Shown here: positions 30,315 through 38,021 of the stretch, piece after piece
Layout of the letters: the number at the start of each line of letters is the position of its first letter
How positions within the stretch are numbered: the stretch's first letter is position 1
DNA from: Acidovorax sp. A79
Lineage (GTDB): Bacteria; Pseudomonadota; Gammaproteobacteria; Burkholderiales; Burkholderiaceae_C
Assembly (NCBI RefSeq): GCF_041154505.1
Contig: NZ_AP028672.1
Coordinates: forward strand, 1,253,001 to 1,317,000
Direction: 5' to 3'
Length of the DNA stretch: 64,000 nt
The notes under the pieces: model-generated
The model's input: only the letters and a program-made list of their open reading frames with translations
What the model was told of the DNA's origin: nothing
Databases searched by the model: none
Program-made: the position numbers and the translations under genes

Positions 30315-30674
30315 ATGTACGACGACAACCAGATCCACGTGCCGCCCTCCTTCATGGCGGTGTACACCGACACCCGAGGACGCCTGACGGAAAAGGCAGA
30401 CGGCGTGCGCGCCCGCTACGAGCTGTGCGAAGACCTGGCGGGCCACCTGGTGGAACACGCACAGACGCTGTACCACGTGCAGGCGCCTTCCGAGGCCGAG
30501 ATCCTGCGGCGCATCCATGCGGGGCTGTGCACCCTTGAATCCGGCGTGTCGGTGCCCGAGGCCACGTGGATCGTCACGCGCCTGGCCGAACTGCTGGCGT
30601 GGCCATGTCCCGGGCTGGTGCCGCCCCAGCCTGAACCTGCACACGATGCGGCCCAGCCACCGCAGGCAGGCTGA
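30315..30674 (+). CDS. Conserved hypothetical protein
   Basis: Protein of 119 residues beginning MYDDNQIHVPPSFMAVYTD. A central helical segment has RARYELCEDLAGHLVEHAQTLYH; the C-terminal 20 residues are Pro/Ala-rich. Similar small proteins in Comamonadaceae have been labelled as chaperone-linked ATPase, but no nucleotide-binding motif is visible, so I do not adopt that. It ends 7 bases before the promoter of the DapA-family gene. Confidence 0.55.
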   Translation: MYDDNQIHVPPSFMAVYTDTRGRLTEKADGVRARYELCEDLAGHLVEHAQTLYHVQAPSEAEILRRIHAGLCTLESGVSVPEATWIVTRLAELLAWPCPGLVPPQPEPAHDAAQPPQAG

Positions 30675-30680
30675 CCACTC

Positions 30681-30709
30681 TTGGGACACGGCAGGCGCTT
30701 CGCTATACT
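30681..30709 (+). promoter_or_regulatory. Promoter of the leader ORF/DapA-family gene
   Basis: TTGGGA, exactly 17 bases, then TATACT. Transcription would start around 30715-30717, which coincides with the ATG of the leader ORF, so that ORF is probably translated as a leaderless message. Confidence 0.7.
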
Positions 30710-30716
30710 GCGGCCC

Positions 30717-30806
30717 ATGTCCACACACACCCCCTTTGCCATGACCGCAGCACCTGCGGTGGCGTTGCGGTGCGTGGGCAAAGCCAAAAAACCAGAGCTC
30801 ATCTGA
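30717..30806 (+). CDS. Candidate leader peptide (29 codons) upstream of the DapA-family gene
   Basis: Short ORF from ATG 30717 to TGA 30804-30806. It starts about 8 bases after a good -10 box, with no room for a ribosome-binding site. Three Lys codons (AAA at 30780, 30786 and 30789) lie near its end, in the residues GKAKKPELI. The stop falls inside a stem that competes with a stronger downstream stem. The product of the next gene belongs to a family that includes the first enzyme of lysine synthesis, so control by lysyl-tRNA supply or by stop-codon stalling is possible. It is not shown to be translated. Confidence 0.5.
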   Translation: MSTHTPFAMTAAPAVALRCVGKAKKPELI

Positions 30807-30845
30807 CCGGAGCTGTGGTTCCGTCCGGATGAGCGACGGAACCAC
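30797..30845 (+). promoter_or_regulatory. Two mutually exclusive RNA stems in the DapA-family leader
   Basis: Stem 1: GCTCAT (30797-30802) with ATGAGC (30829-30834), continuing as CCGGA (30807-30811) with TCCGG (30824-30828). Stem 2: GTGGTTCCGTC (30815-30825) with GACGGAACCAC (30835-30845), 11 perfect pairs. They overlap and cannot coexist. A pyrimidine run with TTTTTT follows at 30861-30870, 16 bases after stem 2. Confidence 0.6.
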
Positions 30846-30953
30846 CTGGTAGAGAAATTCCCTTTTTTCTTTTCTCTTTTCACTCCCCGGCATTCCGCAC
30901 GCACTCCCTCCGGACGGTTCTTCCCCTGGTCGAACCCTGAAAGGATGCTTCGC

Positions 30954-31850
30954 ATGTCTGCCACCGATACCGCCACCTCCCACCAACCGCCGTTCAGCGG
31001 GCTCTGGATCGCCCTGGTCACGCCGTTCAAGGGCGGCGCCGTGGACCATCCGGCCCTTGCCGCCCTCACCGCCCGGCTGTGTGCCGACGGTGTTTCGGGC
31101 TTCGTTGCCTGCGGCTCGACCGGTGAGGCTGCGGCCCTCGACAAGGCCGAGCAACTGCAGGTGCTGGAAACAGTGCTCAGCGCCGCACAGGGTTTGCCCG
31201 TGGTGATGGGCGTGTCGGGCTGCCACCAGGGCCAGGTGCTGGAGCAGGTGCAGGCCCTTGCGCACTACCCGGTTGCGGGCCTGCTGGTGTCCGCCCCCCA
31301 CTACATCCGTCCCTCGCAAGAAGGCCTGCTGCACTGGTTCCGCACGCTGGCCGACGCCAGCGCGGCGCCCGTGCTGATTTATGACATTCCTTACCGCACG
31401 GGCGCCACGCTCACCACCGAGACGCTGCTGGCGCTGGCGGGGCATCCGCGCATCCAGGCCATCAAGGACTGCGGCGGCAACCCCGCCAAGACGCAGGCCC
31501 TGATCGCCGATGGCCGGCTGCAGGTGCTGACGGGCGAAGACGCGCAGATCTTCCATACGCTGGCCCTCGGCGGCGCGGGTGCCATCTCTGCCTGCGCGCA
31601 CTGGCAGACACCGCGTTTCGTGGAGTTGATGGCCCTGCTGCGCCTGGGCGATCTGCCCGCAGCCCGCGACTTGTGGCAGGCCCTGCAACCCTGGGTGGAC
31701 GCGTGTTTTGCAGAGCCCAACCCTGCCCCGCTCAAGGCCATGCTGGCGCACGCAGGGGAGATCTGCAATGGCCTGCGGGCACCCATGACGGCGGCCTCCA
31801 AGGCATTGGAGCAGCGCCTGCGGGCGCTGCCTGGCGTCAGCCGCCCGTAA
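30954..31850 (+). CDS. dapA: DapA/DHDPS family aldolase
   Basis: Class I aldolase of 298 residues in the dihydrodipicolinate synthase family, which condenses pyruvate with an aldehyde (aspartate semialdehyde in lysine synthesis). LWIALVTPFKGG opens the barrel. The pyruvate-binding loop is ACGSTGEAAALDKAE, the conserved Tyr is in IYDIPYRTG, and the Schiff-base Lys is in AIKDCGGN. The ATG at 30954 has GAAAGG 9 bases upstream; an ATG at 30945 is too close to it. The family also contains N-acetylneuraminate and oxo-acid aldolases, so DHDPS activity is likely but not certain. The 3' end overlaps convergent moaD by 14 bases. Confidence 0.75.
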   Translation: MSATDTATSHQPPFSGLWIALVTPFKGGAVDHPALAALTARLCADGVSGFVACGSTGEAAALDKAEQLQVLETVLSAAQGLPVVMGVSGCHQGQVLEQVQALAHYPVAGLLVSAPHYIRPSQEGLLHWFRTLADASAAPVLIYDIPYRTGATLTTETLLALAGHPRIQAIKDCGGNPAKTQALIADGRLQVLTGEDAQIFHTLALGGAGAISACAHWQTPRFVELMALLRLGDLPAARDLWQALQPWVDACFAEPNPAPLKAMLAHAGEICNGLRAPMTAASKALEQRLRALPGVSRP

Positions 31851-32091
31851 CCGGAGGGAAAAACGCCACCTCGGCCCCCTCGGCCAGGGTGGCGGATTCG
31901 TCGCTCAAGGTCTGGTTGAGCGCCATGCGCACCGCCCTGCCGCGCGCCAGGCTGCTGGCGTGGGCGCCGCCGCGTGCGATGAGTTCGTCGCGCAAGGCAC
32001 CCAGCGTGGTGGCGGAGGTCTCCAGTGCCTCGCTGCCCTGCCCGATGGCCTCGCGGATCGAGGCGAAGTAGCGCACGGTGATCTTTTTCAT
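31837..32091 (-). CDS. moaD: Molybdopterin synthase sulfur carrier subunit
   Basis: Ubiquitin-like protein of 84 residues ending in the required C-terminal Gly-Gly (FFPPVTGG), which is activated as a thiocarboxylate and inserts into MoaE. It begins KKITVRYFASIREAIGQ and has LNQTLSDESATLAEGAEVAFFPPV, the usual MoaD tail. The open frame extends upstream, but ATG 32091 gives the normal MoaD length. It lies downstream of moeA and mobB on the - strand, 79 bases after moeA. Confidence 0.93.
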   Translation of the reverse strand: MKKITVRYFASIREAIGQGSEALETSATTLGALRDELIARGGAHASSLARGRAVRMALNQTLSDESATLAEGAEVAFFPPVTGG

Positions 32092-32095
32092 CGCC

Positions 32096-32165
32096 GGGCC
32101 GCCCCAAGATGAAAAGCGGCCCCCTCGGGGGGCAGCGACCACACACAGTGGAGAGCGTGGGGGTG
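32096..32165. repeat. Intergenic element between moeA and moaD
   Basis: Non-coding stretch with GCGGCCCCCTCGGGGGGC-type self-complementarity, followed by a GTG-rich region. It resembles intergenic mosaic sequence I associate with Comamonadaceae chromosomes; a single copy is present here. It may be a degenerate repeat or weaken read-through from moeA to moaD. Confidence 0.35.
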
Positions 32166-32170
32166 GTTTC

Positions 32171-33412
32171 TCATGACAACAACTCCGCAAAGGAGATAAA
32201 TCGCACCGTATCGCCAGATGCAATGGTCTGGCCCGCCGGGTTGTCCACCACGCCATCGCCCCAGGCGGCGGAGGTGAGCACGCCCGAGCTCTGGTTGTTG
32301 AACAGCTCCAGCCCCCCCGCCGCGTTGTGCCGCACGCGCAGAAATTCGCGGCGTTTGTCGGCCTTGGGCCAGGTGAAATCGGCGCGAGCAGCCAGGGATT
32401 GAGGAGCGACGTCCTGCACACCCTGCAGGCGCAGCACAAACGGCCGCACCAGCAGCGCAAACGTCAGGAAGCTCGACACGGGATTGCCCGGCAAGCCCAT
32501 GAAATGGGCCGCGCCAATGCGGCCGTAGGCGAAGGGCTTGCCGGGCTTCATGGCGATCTGCCACAGGTCCAGCGTGCCCAGCGTCTCCACGGCGGGCTTG
32601 ATGTGGTCTTCCTCGCCCACGCTCACGCCGCCGCTGGTCAGGATCAGGTCGTGCGCGGCACTCGCCTCGCGCAGGGCGTCGATGGTGGCGTCGCGCCGAT
32701 CCGGCACGATGCCAAAGTCGGTCACCTCGCAGCCCAGGCGCAGCAGCATGGCGCGCAGGAAGAAGCGGTTGCTGTTGTAGATGGCTCCCGGCCGCATCTG
32801 CTCGGGCGGTACCTGGCCGGGCATGACGAGTTCATCGCCCGTGGAAAACAGCGCCACGCGGGGGCGGCGGGCCACCTGCAGCTGGTGCAGCCCGATGCTG
32901 GCGGCCAGCCCCAGCTCGGCCGGGGTGAGGCGTGTGCCGGCCGGCAGCACCACGGCACCCCGGGTGATGTCCTCGCCCGCACTGCGGATCCATTGGCCCC
33001 GCCGGGGCACGGCGTTGATGCGCACCTGGCCCAGGCCGTCCTCCATGGCCAGGGCTTCGCAGTCTTCCTGCATCAGGATCGCATCGGCCCCGGCAGGCAC
33101 GGGCGCGCCCGTGAAGATGCGGGCGGCGCTGCCCGGCACCAGCGGATCGCCCGCGCTGCCCGCCGCAATGCGCTGCGACACGGGCAGCACCACCCCCACA
33201 ACCGCCACATCGGCGCAGCGCACCGCGTAGCCGTCCATGGAGCTGTTGTCCTGCGGGGGCACCTGCAGGGCCGAGACGCAGTCCTGCGCCAGCACGCGGC
33301 CGTCCGCATCGAAGGTGGTGACCGTCTCGGTGCCCTGCAGGGGCGCGGCCTGCGGCAGCAGGTCCTCCAACGCTGCGTCGAGGGGCTTCAAGGGGTTGTT
33401 CGGGCGGTTCAT
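32171..33412 (-). CDS. moeA: Molybdopterin molybdenumtransferase MoeA
   Basis: MoeA of 413 residues, which inserts molybdate into adenylylated molybdopterin. Order of parts: N-terminal domain with VPPQDNSSMDGYAVR, the substrate-binding region FTGAPVPAGADAILMQED, then the MoCF domain with FSTGDELVMPG, NSNRFFLRAML, LILTSGGVSVGEEDHIK and FMGLPGNPVSS, and a C-terminal beta domain. ATG 33412 overlaps the mobB stop in an ATGA arrangement, which decides the start and implies coupled translation. Confidence 0.94.
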   Translation of the reverse strand: MNRPNNPLKPLDAALEDLLPQAAPLQGTETVTTFDADGRVLAQDCVSALQVPPQDNSSMDGYAVRCADVAVVGVVLPVSQRIAAGSAGDPLVPGSAARIFTGAPVPAGADAILMQEDCEALAMEDGLGQVRINAVPRRGQWIRSAGEDITRGAVVLPAGTRLTPAELGLAASIGLHQLQVARRPRVALFSTGDELVMPGQVPPEQMRPGAIYNSNRFFLRAMLLRLGCEVTDFGIVPDRRDATIDALREASAAHDLILTSGGVSVGEEDHIKPAVETLGTLDLWQIAMKPGKPFAYGRIGAAHFMGLPGNPVSSFLTFALLVRPFVLRLQGVQDVAPQSLAARADFTWPKADKRREFLRVRHNAAGGLELFNNQSSGVLTSAAWGDGVVDNPAGQTIASGDTVRFISFAELLS

Positions 33413-33966
33413 GCGAGACCCGCTCCATAGAGTTCGCAGTCGTAGTCGAAGCGGTGCTGGTTCTCGATCAGCCAGTCCACCACCTGCCCCGGCGCATTGA
33501 GGTCCAGCAAGGGCAGCTGCGTGGACACGGGCAGGCCCCGCGGTGCATCGGTGGCGATGGCGACCACGAAGTCGTCCTCGGGGTAGCGCACGGGCTTGGC
33601 CACCTGCCCGGGCTCGGGTGCACGCCACACCTCCACCTTGAGCAGGTCGCTGTCCTTGAAGCCCTCCACCAGCACCCAGTCCACGCCCGGGTACAGCTCC
33701 GCGATCAGGTGGTGCACGCTGAGCGTGGCGGGCCGCTCGAACTCGCGCACGAGCATGAGCCGCTTGTCGGAGGCCGCCACCACCTCGAAGGCGCCTGCCT
33801 CACGGTGGCGGTAGGTGTCCTTGCCCGGATGGTCGAGGTCAAAACTGTGGTGGGCATGCTTGACCACCGACACGCGCAGCCCCCGCAGCCGCAGCTCGGG
33901 AATCAACTGCTCGACCAGCGTGGTCTTGCCACTGCCGGAAAAACCGGCGAAACCGACAACCTTCAT
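33409..33966 (-). CDS. mobB: Molybdopterin-guanine dinucleotide biosynthesis adaptor MobB
   Basis: GTP-binding protein of 185 residues that assists MobA in making the guanine dinucleotide form of the cofactor. The P-loop is VVGFAGFSGSGKTTLVEQL; SVVKHAHHSFDLDHPGKDTYRHREAGA is the MobB signature, and VDWVLVEGFKDSDLLKVEVWR the next. First gene of the mobB-moeA-moaD set. No mobA is present in the window. Confidence 0.92.
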   Translation of the reverse strand: MKVVGFAGFSGSGKTTLVEQLIPELRLRGLRVSVVKHAHHSFDLDHPGKDTYRHREAGAFEVVAASDKRLMLVREFERPATLSVHHLIAELYPGVDWVLVEGFKDSDLLKVEVWRAPEPGQVAKPVRYPEDDFVVAIATDAPRGLPVSTQLPLLDLNAPGQVVDWLIENQHRFDYDCELYGAGLA

Positions 33967-33980
33967 CCACTGCTCCTTGG

Positions 33981-34037
33981 TTAGCTATTGTATTTATAGC
34001 TGCTAACGCTTATCAGACAAGCGCCAGGGGCATTTTT
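33981..34037. repeat. Dispersed palindromic repeat, copy D
   Basis: TTAGCTATT-x-ATAGCTGCTAACGCTT, 7-base loop ATCAGAC, then AAGCGCC and a degenerate right arm ending in a T run. It lies between the mobB start and the thrC stop. Confidence 0.75.
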
Positions 34038-34114
34038 TGTATCAAATCAAGCCATCCAGAGCCGTCCACCGCCTGCGCAGCAGCACAACGTCCCTGGATT
34101 GTCTGGCCACCTGC

Positions 34115-35554
34115 CTACAGGGCTGGCGCGCAGTGGCGCTCGATGTATTGCTTCACCAACTGCACGTTGGCAGGCATGACGTGCACCCGCTTGGGCAGGT
34201 CTTCGATGCCCGCGAACTTGGCGGGCCGCTCGGGCGCATGGCCCAGGGCTTCGACGATGGTCTCGGCGAACTTGATGGGCAGCGCGGTCTCCAGCACGAT
34301 CATGGGCACCGTGGCGTCCTGGTGGTGTTCGCGCGCCACCTTCACGCCATCGGCCGTGTGGGTGTCGATGGTGACGCCATGGCGCTCATAGTTGTCCTTG
34401 ATGGTGGCCAGGCGGTCGGCATGGGTGCTCTTGCCGCTTTCAAAGCCGTACTTGGTGGCGGCCTCGGCAAACAGCGGGTCGGCGCTCAAATCGAACCGGC
34501 CATATGCGGGCAGTGCTTTGGCAAACAACGCGTTCGTGCGCTGGCCGTTGCGGCCCAGCAGGTCGAAGATGAACCGCTCGAAGTTGCTGGCCTTGCTGAT
34601 GTCCATCGACGGGCTCGACGTCTCGTGCGTGTCGGCTGCGGCGCGCACGCGGTACGAGCCCGTGCGAAAGAACTCGTCGAGCACATCGTTCTCGTTGGTG
34701 GCGACCACCAGCTTGGCGATCGGCAGACCCATCTGGCGCGCCACGTGGCCCGCGCAGACGTTGCCGAAGTTGCCCGACGGCACGGTGAAGCTGACCTTCT
34801 GGTCGTTGGTCTCGGTGGCCTGGATGTAGCCCGCGAAGTAGTACACCACCTGCGCCAAGAGGCGCGCCCAGTTGATGGAGTTGACGGTGCCGATCTTGTA
34901 CTTGCGCTTGAAGTCGAGGTCGTTGCTCACGGCCTTGACGATGTCCTGGCAGTCGTCGAACACGCCTTCGATGGCGATGTTGTGGATGTTCTCGTCCTGC
35001 AGGCTGAACATCTGTGCCTGCTGGAAGGCGCTCATGCGGCCATGGGGCGAGGTCATGAAGACGCGCACGCCCTCTTTGCCGCGCATGGCGTATTCGGCCG
35101 CGCTGCCGGTGTCGCCGCTGGTGGCGCCCAGAATGTTCAGCTCTTCGCCGCGACGCTTGAGTTCATACTCGAACAGGTTGCCCAGCAGCTGCATGGCCAT
35201 GTCCTTGAAGGCCAGCGTGGGGCCGTTGGACAGGGCTTCGAGCCACAGGCCGTCTTCCAGGTGGCGCAGGGGCACGATCTCGCCCGTGCCGAACACTTCG
35301 GCCGTGTACGTCTTGGCGCAGATGGCCTTCAGGTCGGCGGCAGGGATGTCGTCGATGTACAGCGACAGGATCTGGAACGCCAGTTCGGCGTAGCCCTGCT
35401 CGTGGTACGCCTTGCGCAGCTTGGTCAGCGTGGCACCGCTGATCTTGGGGTACTGCTCGGGCAGGTACAGGCCGCCGTCGGGCGCCAGGCCTTCGAGCAG
35501 GATGTCGCAGAAATGCTTGCGGTCGGCATGGCCGCGGGTGGAGATGTACAGCAT
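34115..35554 (-). CDS. thrC: Threonine synthase
   Basis: PLP enzyme of 479 residues that converts O-phosphohomoserine to threonine. It begins MLYISTRGHADRKHFCDILLEGLAPDGGLYLPE, as in the long bacterial ThrC class. The PLP Lys is in NGPTLAFKDMAMQLLG, and the phosphate-binding motif is GATSGDTGSAAEYAMRG. VPSGNFGNVCAGH and a C-terminal domain follow. The ATG overlaps the hom stop by one base (TGATG), showing translational coupling. The open frame continues upstream through hom in a different frame; that part is not coding. Confidence 0.96.
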   Translation of the reverse strand: MLYISTRGHADRKHFCDILLEGLAPDGGLYLPEQYPKISGATLTKLRKAYHEQGYAELAFQILSLYIDDIPAADLKAICAKTYTAEVFGTGEIVPLRHLEDGLWLEALSNGPTLAFKDMAMQLLGNLFEYELKRRGEELNILGATSGDTGSAAEYAMRGKEGVRVFMTSPHGRMSAFQQAQMFSLQDENIHNIAIEGVFDDCQDIVKAVSNDLDFKRKYKIGTVNSINWARLLAQVVYYFAGYIQATETNDQKVSFTVPSGNFGNVCAGHVARQMGLPIAKLVVATNENDVLDEFFRTGSYRVRAAADTHETSSPSMDISKASNFERFIFDLLGRNGQRTNALFAKALPAYGRFDLSADPLFAEAATKYGFESGKSTHADRLATIKDNYERHGVTIDTHTADGVKVAREHHQDATVPMIVLETALPIKFAETIVEALGHAPERPAKFAGIEDLPKRVHVMPANVQLVKQYIERHCAPAL

Positions 35555-36888
35555 CAGTTCAGTTCCTCCTTGCGGATGCGCGTGATGGGCGCCAGCACCG
35601 TGGGCAGCGCCTGCATCTGGGCGATGACGGCGTCCATGGTGCCTTCGCGGGTGTCGTGGGTCAGGATGATCAGGTCGGTCTGGGTGGAGCCTTCGCCCCC
35701 CACTTCGTCGGCTTCGCGCTGCAGCACCGCGTCGATGCTCACGCCGGCTTCGGCCAGCAGGCCGGTGACCTTGGCGAGCACGCCGGCCTGGTCGGCCACG
35801 CGAAGGCGCAGGTAGTAGCTGGTGACCACTTCGCTCATCGGCAGCACCGGCAGCGTGCCCATGGCGTCGGTCAGCGTGTGGGCCTGGAAGGCCAGGTGCG
35901 GCACGCGGTGCTCGGGGTCGGCCGTGTGCAGGCGGGCGATGTCCACCAGGTCTGCGATCACGGCGCTGGCGGTGGGCTCGCTGCCCGCGCCCTTGCCGTA
36001 GTACAGCGTGGTGCCCACGGCATCGCCCTGCACCACCACGGCATTCATCGCGCCTTCGACGTTGGCGATCAGCCGCTTGGAGGGCACCAGGCTCGGGTGT
36101 ACGCGCAGCTCCACGCCCTTGTCGACGCGTTTGGTGATGCCCAAGAGCTTGATGCGGTAGCCCAGCTGCTCGGCGTACTTGATGTCGGCAGCACCCAGCT
36201 TGGTGATGCCTTCGACGTAGGCCTTGTCGAACTGCACCGGGATGCCGAAGGCAATGGCGCTCATCAGCGTGACCTTGTGCGCGGCATCCACGCCTTCGAT
36301 GTCGAAGGTGGGGTCGGCCTCGGCGTAGCCCAGGCGCTGAGCTTCTTTCAGCACCACGTCGAAGTCCAGGCCCTTGCTGCGCATCTCCGACAGGATGAAG
36401 TTGGTGGTGCCGTTGATGATGCCGGCGATCCACTGGAGGCGGTTGGCGGTCAGGCCTTCGCGCAGCGCCTTGATGATGGGGATGCCACCGGCCACGGCGG
36501 CCTCGAAGGCCACCATCACGCCCTTGGCCGATGCGGCCGCGAAGATCTCGGTGCCGTGCACGGCCAGCAGCGCCTTGTTGGCGGTGACGACGTGCTTGCC
36601 GGCCGCGATGGCCTCGAGCACCAGCGCGCGGGCGATGCCGTAGCCGCCGATGAGCTCGATGACGATGTCGATATCGGGGTTGGCGATGATGGCGCGGGCG
36701 TCGTTCACGACCTCGATGCCGTCACCCACCGCGGCCTTGGCGCGGTCCACGTCGAGGTCGGCCACCATGGTGATCTCGATGCCGCGGCCGGCGCGGCGGC
36801 GGATTTCTTCCTGGTTGCGCTGGAGCACGTTGAACACGCCGCTGCCGACGGTGCCGATGCCCAGAAGGCCTACTTGGATGGGTTTCAT
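35554..36888 (-). CDS. hom: Homoserine dehydrogenase
   Basis: NAD(P) enzyme of 444 residues that reduces aspartate semialdehyde to homoserine, the branch to threonine, methionine and isoleucine. The Rossmann start is IQVGLLGIGTVGSGVFNVL. The catalytic region shows TANKALLAVHG, AAVAGGIPIIKALREGL, GIINGTTNFIL and EGVDAAHKVTLMS. The C-terminal ACT domain (about 355-430, YYLRLRVADQAGVLAKVTGLL) implies feedback control by threonine. The start at 36888 is set by the Rossmann fold. It is followed by thrC; asd, which supplies its substrate, is in the window at 58.5 kb. Confidence 0.96.
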   Translation of the reverse strand: MKPIQVGLLGIGTVGSGVFNVLQRNQEEIRRRAGRGIEITMVADLDVDRAKAAVGDGIEVVNDARAIIANPDIDIVIELIGGYGIARALVLEAIAAGKHVVTANKALLAVHGTEIFAAASAKGVMVAFEAAVAGGIPIIKALREGLTANRLQWIAGIINGTTNFILSEMRSKGLDFDVVLKEAQRLGYAEADPTFDIEGVDAAHKVTLMSAIAFGIPVQFDKAYVEGITKLGAADIKYAEQLGYRIKLLGITKRVDKGVELRVHPSLVPSKRLIANVEGAMNAVVVQGDAVGTTLYYGKGAGSEPTASAVIADLVDIARLHTADPEHRVPHLAFQAHTLTDAMGTLPVLPMSEVVTSYYLRLRVADQAGVLAKVTGLLAEAGVSIDAVLQREADEVGGEGSTQTDLIILTHDTREGTMDAVIAQMQALPTVLAPITRIRKEELN

Positions 36889-36959
36889 GGTGATGTTGGG
36901 AAAGGGTTGGATCGGGTTGAAATGGAAGGCCGGCCGTCGCGGCGCGGCGGGGCTCGGTC

Positions 36960-37988
36960 TCAGCGTGTGACGTAGCTCGGCAACTGCCAGGCGCCGCCAG
37001 GAAAGCCCCGGCACATGCTGTCGCCGGCCTCACGGGTGAGCACGAAGCCCTGCCCGTCGAACTGCCAGTCGCGCGTCGACCAGCAGTCGCCGATGCCGCG
37101 GCCCTTCATCGCCGAATGGACAGAACCCGTGTCGGCATCGAATTCGCCGTCCACGTCTTGCAAAGGCTCGGGCTTGTGGGGCGGCAGGTCGCTGGCGACC
37201 CACAGCAGGTTGCTGAAGTTGTACGCGCCCATGCCGCAGGGCAGGGACACCAGAAGCTTGCGGTCCGTGAGCCGGCGGACCTGGGCGGTGGACGGGTTCA
37301 GCGGGTCCTGGCCGTTGCACTGGTCGGCCACGCTGGCACGGTCGATCTCGGCGAGCAGGGGCCTGGCCAGCGCACCATCGCCCTTGCGGGGCGCCACCGG
37401 CAGGACGCCCTTGACCACGGGCGCAGCCACGGGCCGCAGCACCGAGGACTCCGCCTTGGTACCGCGCCGCACCAGCGCGCCCGGCGTGCCGACGCGGCCC
37501 TGGGCCTCGTCCATCTTGAGCAGCACGGCGCTGGCGCCCGCCAGCGACAGCGTCCACCGGTCGTTGCCTGCGGACAGCGTCGCTTCGTCGTTCCTGAGCA
37601 ATTCCTGCAGCAGGCGGGGCACCTGGCCGGCCGGCACGCGCGGCACGGCACCCTCCAGGCCGCGCAGCGACAGCTTGCCCACCTGCAGGTCGAGCGCCGC
37701 GGGATCGGCCTTTTCGGTATAGACCTGCAGGTCCACCTGAACCGGCGCATTCGGGCCTGCCGGACGCGTCAACAGGATGGAGACAGGTTCGGAATCGCCG
37801 TCCTCCGACTGGTAGCCCACGGCGCGGCAGGTGCGCGTGTTGTCGCATTGCAGCGCCCAGTCCTTGTGCAGGAACCTGACGGGCTCTGCCTTGGGGTCGG
37901 CGGCGTGCGCGGACGGCCACGGTGCAGCCAGGGCGAGCGCGCCGGCCAGCACGGCCACCACGCGGTCGGCGGCGAAGCGGATACGCAT
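36960..37988 (-). CDS. DUF1176 periplasmic protein
   Basis: Exported protein of 342 residues. A signal peptide (RVVAVLAGALALAAPWPSAHA) is followed by the DUF1176 pattern: FLHKDWALQCDNTRTCRAVGYQ, LLTRPAGPNAPV, then alternating beta and Lys/Arg-rich regions and a C-terminal CWSTRDWQFDGQGFVL. Cys pairs suggest disulfides. The ATG at 37988 has GGAGGG 8 bases upstream. It lies between alaA and hom on the same strand and seems to be an insertion in that conserved order. Function of the family is unknown. Confidence 0.78.
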   Translation of the reverse strand: MRIRFAADRVVAVLAGALALAAPWPSAHAADPKAEPVRFLHKDWALQCDNTRTCRAVGYQSEDGDSEPVSILLTRPAGPNAPVQVDLQVYTEKADPAALDLQVGKLSLRGLEGAVPRVPAGQVPRLLQELLRNDEATLSAGNDRWTLSLAGASAVLLKMDEAQGRVGTPGALVRRGTKAESSVLRPVAAPVVKGVLPVAPRKGDGALARPLLAEIDRASVADQCNGQDPLNPSTAQVRRLTDRKLLVSLPCGMGAYNFSNLLWVASDLPPHKPEPLQDVDGEFDADTGSVHSAMKGRGIGDCWSTRDWQFDGQGFVLTREAGDSMCRGFPGGAWQLPSYVTR

Positions 37989-38021
37989 GTGAAAAGCCCT
38001 CCTCACTCGGCGCCGTGCCAC

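Noticed and set aside
30815..30870. Classic intrinsic terminator before the DapA-family gene
   Set aside because: The stem is strong, but the T run begins 16 bases later, so the geometry does not fit an intrinsic terminator.
34115..36433. A single 772-codon frame that would fuse thrC to an upstream domain
   Set aside because: The upstream part is the wrong frame of hom; the true thrC start overlaps the hom stop by one base.
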